NCBI GenBank assembly: GCA_900768875.1 | Contig: CAAGEP010000016.1 | Coordinates: 101,211-165,210, forward strand | Direction of reading: 5' to 3' | Length of the DNA: 64,000 nt | From: Alphaproteobacteria bacterium | Lineage (GTDB): Bacteria > Pseudomonadota > Alphaproteobacteria > CAAGCB01 > CAG-977 | Shown: in pieces, positions 26,417-35,543 of the stretch | How the letters are laid out: every line of letters starts with the position of its first letter | Position numbering within the stretch: position 1 is the stretch's first letter | Notes under the pieces: model-generated | What the model was told of the DNA's origin: nothing | Seen by the model: the letters and a program-made list of their open reading frames with translations, nothing else | The model's database searches: none | Made by a program: the position numbers and the translations under genes

Positions 26417-27820
26417 TCATTGCAATTTGCTTTTCAGCCACCGCGTGGCGGGAAGTTCGACATATTTCCAAATCATCAGCCCGAACAGATAGCACCAAAC
26501 CAGGTTTACGGCTATTAAAGCAATTTTATAATCGTCAAACACATTGGGAGCGCGCTCTAACAAATGATAGTACGCCGCGCGCGTCAAATCGATGTGCGTC
26601 ATATAAATTGCAAAAGCGCAACACGAGATTTTGGCAAAAAAAGGTTTTTCAAAAAACTGCGAAACCTTGCCGCGCTTCAGCAAAAACAACAAAATCAGTC
26701 CCGCATATGCAATATAGATATTGACTTTATTTTCGGGTAGCAATGCTTGAGAAAAAAGCAGCACGGGCGAATAGATTAACAACCCTGCTTCAGCGCAGGT
26801 GTATGCGACTGTTTTCGCACGGGTCGGAATGTACGTTTTTTGGCGCATCCAATTCCAGAAAATCGCCAGAAAACACCCCAATCCTATACCTGCGAATCCC
26901 CGCTGAAGTCCATGACCTATATCGTTATCCGTCAATGCCCAAAAAGTCAGAACGGCTATCAGCATTTTCCCCGGTTCGGGTTTAAAATATTTCAAAATGC
27001 AAAAGTATAGCAATGTCACCCAAAACAGCACGCCCAGATACCAACCTTGAGCAGGAACAGCCGGCGTCAATCCCGTTCCCTGTAAAAACAGCATATTTGC
27101 GGGCAACAACACCAGTTTGCAATTAAACAGCGCGCACAATACTATCAACGGAATAAAGTGGACGATTTTTGACTTTACAAAACCTTCCGTCGTTTTTTCG
27201 GGCTTAAACGTAAGCATTAAAAAAAGTTCCGACAAAACAAAAAAGAACTCAACGCCGTAATAGCCTTTCGTAAAAAATTCAAATTGCGGCGTCAGATGAT
27301 GCAAAACAATGGTAAATGTAAAGATCAATCTTAAAAATTCAACATTCCGAATTTTGGGAACGGAAAGATCAAAAAAGGGCTGTTTATTTAACAATGTGTA
27401 AAACAGCATATATGCAAAACTGCCGAAAATGACAAAAAATTTAAAATCAAAGTGCTTTTTGCCTTGTATCGGAAACGGAGAAAAAATGTATTTTTCGGGA
27501 ATATCCAAAGCCGCTTTTGTTTTTCCGATGACTTTGACGGCAGTCAGCCGTTTGCCGGCCGGAGGCATAATTTTAACATACGCCACATCTTTGGCATAAA
27601 TTCTGAACGATGCCCTGCCTGCGTTTTTGACATATGCGCGAATATGTTGTGTTTCCGAATTTTCGGACAGACGATATTCGGCACGCACAAGGTCTTTCAA
27701 CGGTTCGCCCGTCGTCAAAACAGTAAACTTCAAAACCTCGTCCACATACAATGGCTTTGCAAACAATAAAGCCGCAATCGTCAACAAAAAAGCGCGTAAT
27801 TTTGTTTTATTCATATTCAT
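26417..27820 (-). CDS. acyltransferase-3 family membrane protein, copy 2
   Basis: 467 residues. An N-terminal membrane segment and a roughly 100-residue extracytoplasmic domain precede the acyltransferase-3 region (OafA/NodX type), which begins VEFLRLIFTFTIVLHHL and has about ten membrane segments. Such enzymes O-acetylate or acylate surface polysaccharides. The usual GVEFFFVLSG motif reads GVEFFFVLSELFL here, so the Gly is replaced. Clearly a tandem duplicate of the gene at 27833-29236 (same length; shared blocks such as ANMLFLQGTGL and QGWYLGVLFWVTL). The start lies 12 bases after that gene's stop. Confidence 0.85.
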   Translation of the reverse strand: MNMNKTKLRAFLLTIAALLFAKPLYVDEVLKFTVLTTGEPLKDLVRAEYRLSENSETQHIRAYVKNAGRASFRIYAKDVAYVKIMPPAGKRLTAVKVIGKTKAALDIPEKYIFSPFPIQGKKHFDFKFFVIFGSFAYMLFYTLLNKQPFFDLSVPKIRNVEFLRLIFTFTIVLHHLTPQFEFFTKGYYGVEFFFVLSELFLMLTFKPEKTTEGFVKSKIVHFIPLIVLCALFNCKLVLLPANMLFLQGTGLTPAVPAQGWYLGVLFWVTLLYFCILKYFKPEPGKMLIAVLTFWALTDNDIGHGLQRGFAGIGLGCFLAIFWNWMRQKTYIPTRAKTVAYTCAEAGLLIYSPVLLFSQALLPENKVNIYIAYAGLILLFLLKRGKVSQFFEKPFFAKISCCAFAIYMTHIDLTRAAYYHLLERAPNVFDDYKIALIAVNLVWCYLFGLMIWKYVELPATRWLKSKLQ

Positions 27821-27832
27821 CCCCGTTTTTTT

Positions 27833-29236
27833 TTAATTCATTTTGCTTTTCAGCCACCGTGCCGCCGGAGCTTCGGCATATTTCCAAACCAGCACGCCCA
27901 ATCCGTAACTCAACAAAAGCGTTGAAAAAACCAGAACGCCTTTGAAGTCGTTTGCTATCGCGGGGTATTTGTCCATTATGCCAAATGCAATATTGCGCAC
28001 CAAATTTTCATGCGTCATATAAATCGCAAAAGAACAGCATGAAATTTTTGCAAGAACAGGCTTTTCAAAGAAACGCGAAACCGCTCCTCGTTTCAATACA
28101 AAAAGAACTATCAACGCCGCAAAAGAAATCACGGCAAAAATTTTATTGTCGGGATACAGGGGCTTAACAAACATCAGTCCGATGGAATACGGCAAAATCA
28201 ACATTTCCGCTATTGTATACGGCATTGTTTTTCCTTGATATTCCCCTTTGGCGTTTTCCGATTTCCACAAACACCCCAAAAAGTATCCTAACCCGATTCC
28301 TGCAATCCCGCGTATCATTTGGAAAGAAATCAAGGCATTCGACCAGTTGTTTTTAAATGCGCCGTAAGCCAAAAACGTCAACACGGCAATTATCAGTTTC
28401 GATATTTCCGGCCTGAACGTTTTTAAAATGTAAAAATAAAACAGCGTCACCCAAAACAGTACCCCCAAATACCAGCCCTGCGGCGGAACGGCGGCAGCCA
28501 ATCCCGTTCCTTGCAAAAACAGCATATTGGCAGGAATTAAAGCAAATTTTCCGTTAAATACCGCTGCCAGCACCGTCAATGGGATGAAGTGAGCGATTTT
28601 CGATCGAACGAACTCGCCTCCCGTCCGTTCGGAATTAAAAGTTATCATTAAAAAGAAACCCGACAGGATGAAAAAAAATTCAACCCCAAGCCAACCTTCA
28701 TTAAAGAAATCCACCACCGGCGTCATGTGGTGAGCAACAATACAAAACGTAAACAGCAACCTTAAAAATTCGACATTTTTCAGCTTTGGAACGGAAACAT
28801 CGTAGAGTTTCTTTTTGGAAAAAAGCGTATAGACCATGCCATACGTCATAAAAGCAAACAGCAAAAAGAATTTCAAATCGAAATGCACGCGTCCTTGAAC
28901 CGCCAAATCGCGAACATCGTAATCCGACGGAATGGCAGGGGAAATTTTTTGCCGTCCTTCGATTTTCAAAGATGTCATTTTCTTGCCGTCAGGCAAATCA
29001 AATTTCACCGCCGCCAGATTTTCGGCATAAATCCGCAACGTTCCCCTGCCGCCGCCTTTGATAACGTTGCGAACGTTTTGTGTTTTTCCATCCGCCGTAT
29101 AGGACACTCTAACCGCATTCCATTGAGGAACATCCGTAAAAAACGTAACTTTTATCAGCCTGTCGAAATACAAACCGTTTGCGCACAACAAAATTACGGC
29201 CGTCAGCAAAAAGGAGGCAAGCTTGTTTTTTTTCAT
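27833..29236 (-). CDS. acyltransferase-3 family membrane protein, copy 1
   Basis: 467 residues with the same architecture as its downstream neighbour: a membrane anchor, an extracytoplasmic domain of about 100 residues, then the multi-spanning acyltransferase-3 region (VEFLRLLFTFCIVAHHM, GVEFFFILSGFFLM). The HH pair in the first core helix is the expected active-site feature. This copy keeps the canonical S-G-F. Likely target: cell-surface glycan. It follows the putative metallopeptidase gene by 11 bases in one long minus-strand transcript. Confidence 0.87.
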   Translation of the reverse strand: MKKNKLASFLLTAVILLCANGLYFDRLIKVTFFTDVPQWNAVRVSYTADGKTQNVRNVIKGGGRGTLRIYAENLAAVKFDLPDGKKMTSLKIEGRQKISPAIPSDYDVRDLAVQGRVHFDLKFFLLFAFMTYGMVYTLFSKKKLYDVSVPKLKNVEFLRLLFTFCIVAHHMTPVVDFFNEGWLGVEFFFILSGFFLMITFNSERTGGEFVRSKIAHFIPLTVLAAVFNGKFALIPANMLFLQGTGLAAAVPPQGWYLGVLFWVTLFYFYILKTFRPEISKLIIAVLTFLAYGAFKNNWSNALISFQMIRGIAGIGLGYFLGCLWKSENAKGEYQGKTMPYTIAEMLILPYSIGLMFVKPLYPDNKIFAVISFAALIVLFVLKRGAVSRFFEKPVLAKISCCSFAIYMTHENLVRNIAFGIMDKYPAIANDFKGVLVFSTLLLSYGLGVLVWKYAEAPAARWLKSKMN

Positions 29237-29247
29237 TTTTTACATCC

Positions 29248-30546
29248 TTATCCGCGGCAGGCCGCTTTTTGTTTCAGCAGAGTTTGATTGACAGCGGCAA
29301 CGGATCGCGCTTCACGAAGCAAAGCCGCTTGCAGCTCTTTGTCCGAAGCGCGGCGCGCCAAAACGACGACTTTGTTTTTGTTGTCGCGAACAGCCGCTGA
29401 TTTGCCCAAGCTTTCCATTGTCAGCGCATACCCCGCCTTTTTCAATGTTTCCAATTCTTTTTTAGCTTTGGCATCTCGGCTCAATTCGTTGACGATATGA
29501 TTCATCCGCCGTTTTTCCAACAAAGAGCCGTGTTTTTCAAAATCAACCTCCGCCTTTAAATCGCGCGAAAACGTCTGCCTGTATTCTTTGGAAAACGCCT
29601 GTTTGAGCAAACGGCCGCTTTCACGGACGGAAATCAAACCGTCGCGCACTTTCAAATCCGCATAGGTTGCATCGATTTCGCGTCCCGTTTTTTCCAAACG
29701 CGCCTGATAGAATTTTTCCGCCGATTTGCGGGTTTTGGAACCGACAGACAGCTTCTCGCGATCTTCCATCACATCGGGATCGGTTGACCAATAACAGTTG
29801 CCGTCCGCATCCGTGCAATACGTTTCGACGATTTGACGCGACGACAGCTTTTGCCCGCCCGGCATTTTGGAAAAATTCCCCGATTTTGTAACGGCATCCA
29901 TTTCATCAATCAGGTACGACTGTTCGTAAGCTTCCAAAATAGACTGATTTTCAAACCAGCCGTTAAATGCGGCGCGAAGCATGGCGGGTGTTACTTTCCC
30001 CGAAGAATCGGCTTGTGACGCAAAAGCGGAAACAATCAGCACATCCCGTTCGGCATTGGATACATACGGCGCTTTATTGCCCGTATTTTGCTTGATTTCG
30101 TAACAAGCCGCCGCCGCCGCCGTTTCGGCATCCGCTTCCGCTGCGCGATAAAGCTTCAATTCCGTCGCGAATTCGCTGTTGCCCCGATTCGTATTCCACG
30201 GCGCGCGGATATCCTGCTGAGCGTGTCGCGCTTCATGAACCAAAGTCGCAATCAAATCTTCGTTCGGCATGGACGGATTGAGGAGAATCTTTTTGTTTTC
30301 GGGTTCGCAAGCGCCCAACGCCCCGAACATGTGTTCCATCGCCAGCGAATATCCCGCATCGCACGCTTCCTGCAAAATCTTTTTGCCGAACGGCGACCCT
30401 TTGGCAATCGTGTTGACAATATAAGACAGCCGATTCTTTTGTTCCTGACTGTCGCCGATTAAATCGAATTCAATCAGCGGTTCTTCCCAGTTCAGCGCCA
30501 CCGCCGACTGCCGCATTTCTTCGCGCGCTTCGTCCAGTATTCCCAT
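29248..30546 (-). CDS. putative metallopeptidase (DUF6782-like) with duplicated domain
   Basis: 432 residues without signal peptide or membrane segment. Residues about 25-115 carry a zinc-peptidase-like motif, LVHEARHAQQ (H104-E-A-R-H108), after SLAMEHMFGA. Residues about 339-420 repeat the same domain: MNHIVNELSRD matches LSYIVNTIAKG, and AGYALTMESLGKSAA matches AGYSLAMEHMFGALG. In the second copy the motif reads LLREARSVA, so both histidines are lost. The 200 residues between are helical, with paired Cys (YCTDADGNCYW). Activity is inferred from the HExxH motif only. It sits between acylphosphatase and the acyltransferases. Confidence 0.7.
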   Translation of the reverse strand: MGILDEAREEMRQSAVALNWEEPLIEFDLIGDSQEQKNRLSYIVNTIAKGSPFGKKILQEACDAGYSLAMEHMFGALGACEPENKKILLNPSMPNEDLIATLVHEARHAQQDIRAPWNTNRGNSEFATELKLYRAAEADAETAAAAACYEIKQNTGNKAPYVSNAERDVLIVSAFASQADSSGKVTPAMLRAAFNGWFENQSILEAYEQSYLIDEMDAVTKSGNFSKMPGGQKLSSRQIVETYCTDADGNCYWSTDPDVMEDREKLSVGSKTRKSAEKFYQARLEKTGREIDATYADLKVRDGLISVRESGRLLKQAFSKEYRQTFSRDLKAEVDFEKHGSLLEKRRMNHIVNELSRDAKAKKELETLKKAGYALTMESLGKSAAVRDNKNKVVVLARRASDKELQAALLREARSVAAVNQTLLKQKAACRG

Positions 30547-30557
30547 GTTGCGTTTCC

Positions 30558-30854
30558 TTATACCGTTCTTTTTTGATTGAATTCGCCGTCAATGATTTCT
30601 TCGGGATCGGCGTCGAAAACCAGTTGATGTTCGATTTTTGTTACAAAAGCGCGCGGCGATCCTCGGCGACACGCTTGAATCATATCGGCGACAGAAGCGG
30701 AATCCCCCTTGAACATCGCTTCGACAGTTCCGTCAACGCGGTTTCTGACCCAACCCGACAGGTTTCGCGCGCGCGCTTCGGTCATTGTCCATTGGCGGTA
30801 AAATACGCCCTGCACCCGCCCGTGAATACGAATATGTGCGATTTCCTGTTCCAT
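30558..30854 (-). CDS. acyP: acylphosphatase
   Basis: 98 residues. It hydrolyses acyl phosphates. The catalytic Arg lies in GRVQGVFYR and the Asn in GWVRNRVDGTVE, both conserved. Small cytosolic enzyme. Its start is 3 bases after the ATP12-like stop, so it belongs to the rarA-to-acyltransferase operon. Confidence 0.94.
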   Translation of the reverse strand: MEQEIAHIRIHGRVQGVFYRQWTMTEARARNLSGWVRNRVDGTVEAMFKGDSASVADMIQACRRGSPRAFVTKIEHQLVFDADPEEIIDGEFNQKRTV

Positions 30855-30857
30855 TTT

Positions 30858-31316
30858 TCACCTTTTTAAGTGCCGCCGCGCCGTTTCGGCAGCCGTCCGC
30901 CGCGTCTGACGCGCCTTTAAAGCTTCCGCATCCGTTTGCCACAATTCGTTTTGAAACAACTCTTCCAAACAAGACAAATCAAACGCCTCATCCTCTGTCA
31001 CTTCACCGTCGCATACGGCAAAAGCCAGCAACACGGAGCGATATGCCCCCGCCAGTTCGCAAAACCACGGCAATTCGGCATCGGAAAACGCTTCCAGTTT
31101 TATTTGTAGCAGATGACGGGTACCGGCGTCAATCGTTGAAACGGTCAAAGACTTTGTCGGGCGCAAGTTCGCTCCTTTTTCGTTAAAACGGGCGATAACC
31201 GATCCCCATTTTTGTTCCTGCAGCCGCGTCAGCTTTTCGGGATACGGCGCATAAAACAACAATGTGTCCGTCCGAAGGTAATCGACAATTTGTTCCGTCA
31301 ATTCGGTTCTGTTCAT
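30858..31316 (-). CDS. ATP12-family F1-ATPase assembly chaperone, N-terminally truncated
   Basis: 152 residues matching the C-terminal helical domain of ATP12: YLRTDTLLFYAPYPEKL then LQEQKW, and later FAVCDGEVTEDEAFDLS followed by ELFQNELWQTDAEA. ATP12 holds the F1 alpha subunit during ATP synthase assembly and is limited to mitochondria and alphaproteobacteria. Typical members have about 230-260 residues; the N-terminal beta-rich domain is missing here, and an intact AsmA gene occupies the space upstream, so the rest is not nearby. The rarA-rluC-ATP12 order is common in alphaproteobacteria, which supports the call. Confidence 0.75.
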   Translation of the reverse strand: MNRTELTEQIVDYLRTDTLLFYAPYPEKLTRLQEQKWGSVIARFNEKGANLRPTKSLTVSTIDAGTRHLLQIKLEAFSDAELPWFCELAGAYRSVLLAFAVCDGEVTEDEAFDLSCLEELFQNELWQTDAEALKARQTRRTAAETARRHLKR

Positions 31317-31332
31317 CGCAAACCCTTTTGAA

Positions 31333-33144
31333 TCAGCGGCGCAAAGCCGTTTTGCACACGTCTTTCAATTCCTGCCGCCGGCTTTGCAAAACCTGCCGTG
31401 CGGCGTTTTTACCGCCTTGCAGAAAAGCCAGTCCGTAAGACAAAGCATTTTGCAGACTGTTTTCGGAATCCAGACGCACCGTCGGGTTGTCCATATCCCC
31501 CGTAATTGACATTCCCGACAACAGCGCGGTTACGACGCCGCCGTTTTTCGGGAAAACCGCCGCGTTCAAATCAACAATCCGCCGGCTGTAATCCGCTGTT
31601 CCGTTCAACTGGAAATCAAGCTTATCGGATTCAAAGCCGATCCGTTTATCCGTCGTCATAACTCCGTTTTTAAACGGCACGTTGACCACAGCGCAGGAAA
31701 CCGCTGTCGGTCGGTCGAAATCGCCGAACAACGATTTCAAGACTTTCGGCATTCGGGCGGGGACTTTCGGCTCAATACGCACATTTTTCGCCAACAGGGA
31801 AACCGTTCCGTTCAAACTTCCCGCCACTTCGGAACGCGACGTTCCCGTCCCCGTCAAAGCCACTTTTCCGCCGATTGTTCCGCTTTTAACCGCATGCTCC
31901 AGCAATGCGGCGGGAAAAGCGTTCAGTTTAAGGGCGACGGAGGCCTTCACCGTTTTTCCGTCCGAAGCGTCCGCTGTGGCCGTTCCGGCAAAAAAAGCTC
32001 CCATTTGCGCGGCGGGAACGGACAAAACGCCGTTTTTCAAGGAAGCTTTTGCTTTAATCGCTCCCAAATTCTGTCCGTCGGCCGCAATCAGCTTTCCGAC
32101 CGAAACGTCAAGGCGGCCGTTTATTTTCCGAAGCGTTGACGGATTGAACCAGTCCGCCGTTTTCAGCGTTTGAACGAAAGCGGCGTTTTCCTTTTGCGCC
32201 AAAACCGGCAACAGCGGTAGCAAAGCTTCTTTTTTCACAGGCGACAACTGCGACAAATCAATGACGGATGACGTCAAATCAACCCCGAAATCCCCGTCCG
32301 TTCTGTACGCGGACAGCATAAACGAGGTTTGTCCGCCGGAAACCGTCATTTTATCAATGAATGTTCCGCTTTTTCCCGTTTTGATTTTTCCCGCGTACGC
32401 CAAAGGAACCCCCGCCGCGTCCCGAAGTGTTCCTTCCATATCGGCGGAAAGTGTGCCGTCAACATATTCCCCGCTTGCTTTGAGCAAAACATTCCCGTTT
32501 CCGCCCAAACTCAGCGTAAAAGACTGAACATCCGCGACCGCACCGTTCAGTTCGACGCGCGCCGCCAAAGCCAAATCGGGCGATTGCGGAATCGGCGTTT
32601 TTGTTGCGGACACTTTGGCGGTTGCCTCAACTTTTCCTCCCGTTTTCTTTCCCGTCAGCGCGGCGAACAGGCCGTCGCCCTTGATATCGAAATCAAAGTT
32701 TTCTTCCGACACGACACCATTTATATTCATTGTATAATCTATAATCTCGGCACGCCCCGCTACCGTCAGATTTTCCCGTTTTCGCATCAGCTTTAGAACA
32801 TCCAGCCGTCCCGTCCGCCCGTAAACGGACAGTTGAACATCACTGAAAACCGCTTTTCGGATTGAAACCCGCCGCTGCAGCAACGGCAACAAAGCCAGTC
32901 TGACTTTCACCGAACCGACATCGACGAAATCGTCCGATGCGATGCGCGTCAGCCGAATATCGCGGTAACGGACGGACAAAGGACGCAGTTCGGCTTTTTC
33001 GTTAAAGGCGATTTGCCATCCCTGCTTTTGCAACATCGCTGCGGTTCGCGTTTCCAAAACATCCAATGCTCCGCGCAAAGCAAACAGTCCCGCCCCCGCC
33101 GCAACGACCAAAACTGCAATCAAAACATATAAAAAACGTTTCAT
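31333..33144 (-). CDS. AsmA family protein
   Basis: 603 residues. One N-terminal membrane anchor (KRFLYVLIAVLVVAAGAG) is followed by a large periplasmic beta-rich region. It ends in the AsmA C-terminal signature: a YSRRIVDLNAAV strand, then GMSITGDMDNPTVRLD. AsmA-like proteins are thought to move or organise phospholipids between the inner and outer membranes. It lies where alphaproteobacteria usually have a HAD phosphatase between rluC and ATP12. Confidence 0.85.
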   Translation of the reverse strand: MKRFLYVLIAVLVVAAGAGLFALRGALDVLETRTAAMLQKQGWQIAFNEKAELRPLSVRYRDIRLTRIASDDFVDVGSVKVRLALLPLLQRRVSIRKAVFSDVQLSVYGRTGRLDVLKLMRKRENLTVAGRAEIIDYTMNINGVVSEENFDFDIKGDGLFAALTGKKTGGKVEATAKVSATKTPIPQSPDLALAARVELNGAVADVQSFTLSLGGNGNVLLKASGEYVDGTLSADMEGTLRDAAGVPLAYAGKIKTGKSGTFIDKMTVSGGQTSFMLSAYRTDGDFGVDLTSSVIDLSQLSPVKKEALLPLLPVLAQKENAAFVQTLKTADWFNPSTLRKINGRLDVSVGKLIAADGQNLGAIKAKASLKNGVLSVPAAQMGAFFAGTATADASDGKTVKASVALKLNAFPAALLEHAVKSGTIGGKVALTGTGTSRSEVAGSLNGTVSLLAKNVRIEPKVPARMPKVLKSLFGDFDRPTAVSCAVVNVPFKNGVMTTDKRIGFESDKLDFQLNGTADYSRRIVDLNAAVFPKNGGVVTALLSGMSITGDMDNPTVRLDSENSLQNALSYGLAFLQGGKNAARQVLQSRRQELKDVCKTALRR

Positions 33145-33154
33145 TCCGTCTTCC

Positions 33155-34156
33155 TTAATCTATCGGAAACCGTTTAAAGGGATTTTCGGGCTTCTTATAA
33201 GCAAAGCCCAAAAAGTCAAAGCTGTCCGCCATGGTTTCGGGCAAAGGCGCGTATACTTCCAGCATTTTGCCCGACGGCAGTTTCATACGCAAAGCGCGCG
33301 CATGCAAATGCAGACGATTGCCGAACTTTAAATAATCGGCTTTCAGTCCGTCGATTTTGTACTTTTCGTCGCCCACAATCGGATGTCCCATCGTCAAGCA
33401 GTGAACACGCAGTTGATGCGTGCGTCCCGTCAGCGGCATCAGTTCCAGCCAAGCCGCCTTTTTGTACGCTTCATCGACGACACGGTAAAGCGTTACCGCG
33501 CTCTGTCCGTTTTTGTCGTCGACGCGCATTGTTTCGCCGCCGTGTTCGCCCGAACATTTCAGCAGTTTCGCACTGATTTTCCCCTCTTTCAGTTCGGGAT
33601 TGCCGAACACCAAAGCCCAATAGACTTTCTTGGCTTCGCGGGATTTGAAAGCGTCCGCCAGCTTCGCCGCAGCGGCGGGCGTGCGCGCCAGCACCAAAAC
33701 GCCGCTGGTGTCTTTGTCCAAGCGATGAACCAAGCGCGGATTTTCATCTTTGCCGAACCGAAAAGCCGACAGCATGCCGTCCAAGTGGCGCGTCTGCTTC
33801 GTGCCGCCCTGCACCGCCAAGCCCGCCGGTTTGTTCAGCACCAAAACGTCGTTATCCTTGTAAATCACCAGACTTTGCACAAAACGCGCGTCTTCGTCGG
33901 ACACGACAACGCTTTCCCGACGTTCTTTCGCCGCGCCCATGGGCGACCCGCGTTCGGGCAAAGGCGGCACGCGAATCACTTGTCCCGCGGTGACGCGCTG
34001 ATTGGCTTCGGCGCGTTTGCCGTCCACCTTGATTTGCTTCAGGCGAATCATTTTCTGAATCTGCCCCTGCGTCAACTGAGGATAATGGCGGTGAAACCAT
34101 CTGTCCAAACGCACTTCGCCGTCATCGGGCGATACTGTTTCAAAACTGACCGGCAT
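33155..34156 (-). CDS. rluC: RluA/RluC family 23S rRNA pseudouridine synthase
   Basis: 333 residues. The N-terminal S4-like RNA-binding domain (LDRWFHRHYPQLTQGQIQKM) is followed by the catalytic domain with the Asp in VHRLDKDTSGVLVLAR, and later GRTHQLRVH. RluC isomerises uridines in 23S rRNA domain V. The ATG at 34156 has AAGGAAAG upstream and overlaps the end of rarA by 17 bases, implying coupling. Confidence 0.92.
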   Translation of the reverse strand: MPVSFETVSPDDGEVRLDRWFHRHYPQLTQGQIQKMIRLKQIKVDGKRAEANQRVTAGQVIRVPPLPERGSPMGAAKERRESVVVSDEDARFVQSLVIYKDNDVLVLNKPAGLAVQGGTKQTRHLDGMLSAFRFGKDENPRLVHRLDKDTSGVLVLARTPAAAAKLADAFKSREAKKVYWALVFGNPELKEGKISAKLLKCSGEHGGETMRVDDKNGQSAVTLYRVVDEAYKKAAWLELMPLTGRTHQLRVHCLTMGHPIVGDEKYKIDGLKADYLKFGNRLHLHARALRMKLPSGKMLEVYAPLPETMADSFDFLGFAYKKPENPFKRFPID

Positions 34157-35450
34157 TTTTTTCTTTCCTTAATTTGTCCCAATAAGCCAAGCGTTTCGCG
34201 ATTTCGCGTTCAAACCCCCGCTCGACGGGTTGATAAAACTTACGGCGCGACATTTTGTCGGGAAAATAGTTCGCCCCCGAAAAGCCGTCCGCCGTGTCGG
34301 GATCGTACTGATACCCCGCGTTATAGCCCAACTGCTTCATCAGCTTGGTCGGCGCGTTCAAAATGTGCATCGGCGGCATCAGCGATCCCGTTTCCCGCGC
34401 CGCCTGCATCGCTTGATTCCAAGCCCTGTACACGCCGATGGATTTCGGCGCGGTCGCCAGATACACAACCAGCTGAGCCAAAGCCAAATCCCCCTCGGGC
34501 GAACCCAAGCGCTGATAAGCTTCCCACGCCGAAACGGCTTGCGTCAAAGCGTTCGGATCGGCCAAGCCGACATCCTCGACCGCGAAACGGGTCAAGCGAC
34601 GGAAAATGTACTTCACATCCTCGCCCGCCGCCACCATGCGCGCCACCCAATACAGCGCCGCGTCGGGATCGGAACCGCGCAAAGACTTATGCACCGCACT
34701 GATTAAATTGTAATGCCCGTCCCTGTCTTTGTCATACACGGCGGGACGCTGGGCAACGACGCTCAACAGCTTTTCGGGGGTCAAAGGACCCTCCGCCAAA
34801 TCGCGGTCGGGCAAATCAAACAAAGCTTCCAGCATATTGGACAGATAACGCCCGTCGCCGTCCGCCATGGACTTCAGCTGTTCGCGGGCTTCGTCCGTTA
34901 CGGGCAAAGCGCGCCCGACCTGCTGTTCCGCACGTTTGATGATGGATTCCAAAGCGTCATCGGTCAACCGCTTCAGCACAAAGACTTTGCACCGCGACAA
35001 CAGCGCGGCATTCAGCTCAAAAGACGGGTTTTCCGTCGTCGCGCCAACCAGAACGACGGTGCCGTCCTCGACATACGGCAAAAAGCCGTCCTGCTGAGAA
35101 CGATTGAAGCGGTGAATTTCGTCAACGAACAAAATCGTCGCCCTGCCCGATTGACGGCGCTGTTTGGCTTCGTCGAAAATGCGGCGCAAATCCGACACGC
35201 CTGAAAAAACGGCGGAAATCGGCTCGAAATACATATCCGTATGGTGCGCCAGCAAACGCGCTATGGTCGTTTTGCCGCACCCCGGAGGTCCCCACAAAAT
35301 AAACGACGTCACTTTGCCCGTAATCAGCATGCGCCCCAGCGGCGCGTCGGGATTCAGCAAGTGGTCCTGCCCGACGACGTCCGTAATCACTTGCGGACGC
35401 AATAAATCCGCAAGCGGGCGTTTGACTTGATTTTCAAACAAAGACGACAT
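34140..35450 (-). CDS. rarA: replication-associated recombination ATPase RarA (MgsA)
   Basis: A 436-residue AAA+ clamp-loader-like protein that acts at stalled replication forks. Walker A is GPPGCGKTT, Walker B LFVDEIHRFNRSQQD, and sensor 1 GATTENPSF. The C-terminal tetramerisation domain includes GSDPDAALYWVARMV and the family ending with YKYDPDTADGF-type sequence (YQYDPDTADGFSG). First gene of the block after the adk terminator. Confidence 0.95.
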   Translation of the reverse strand: MSSLFENQVKRPLADLLRPQVITDVVGQDHLLNPDAPLGRMLITGKVTSFILWGPPGCGKTTIARLLAHHTDMYFEPISAVFSGVSDLRRIFDEAKQRRQSGRATILFVDEIHRFNRSQQDGFLPYVEDGTVVLVGATTENPSFELNAALLSRCKVFVLKRLTDDALESIIKRAEQQVGRALPVTDEAREQLKSMADGDGRYLSNMLEALFDLPDRDLAEGPLTPEKLLSVVAQRPAVYDKDRDGHYNLISAVHKSLRGSDPDAALYWVARMVAAGEDVKYIFRRLTRFAVEDVGLADPNALTQAVSAWEAYQRLGSPEGDLALAQLVVYLATAPKSIGVYRAWNQAMQAARETGSLMPPMHILNAPTKLMKQLGYNAGYQYDPDTADGFSGANYFPDKMSRRKFYQPVERGFEREIAKRLAYWDKLRKEKNAGQF

Positions 35451-35511
35451 GGTTCAACTCTCCAAAAACAGACTCGTTTTAGCAGATTTTCACATAAAAA
35501 TCCATACTTCA

Positions 35512-35539
35512 TAAAAAGAGGGGCTTCCGCCCCCCTTTT
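35512..35539 (-). terminator. terminator after adk
   Basis: On the minus strand AAAAGGGGGGC, loop GGAA, GCCCCTCTTTT (one mismatch), then TTATG. It ends the S10-spc transcript 5 bases past the adk stop and separates it from rarA. Confidence 0.82.
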
Positions 35540-35543
35540 GAAA

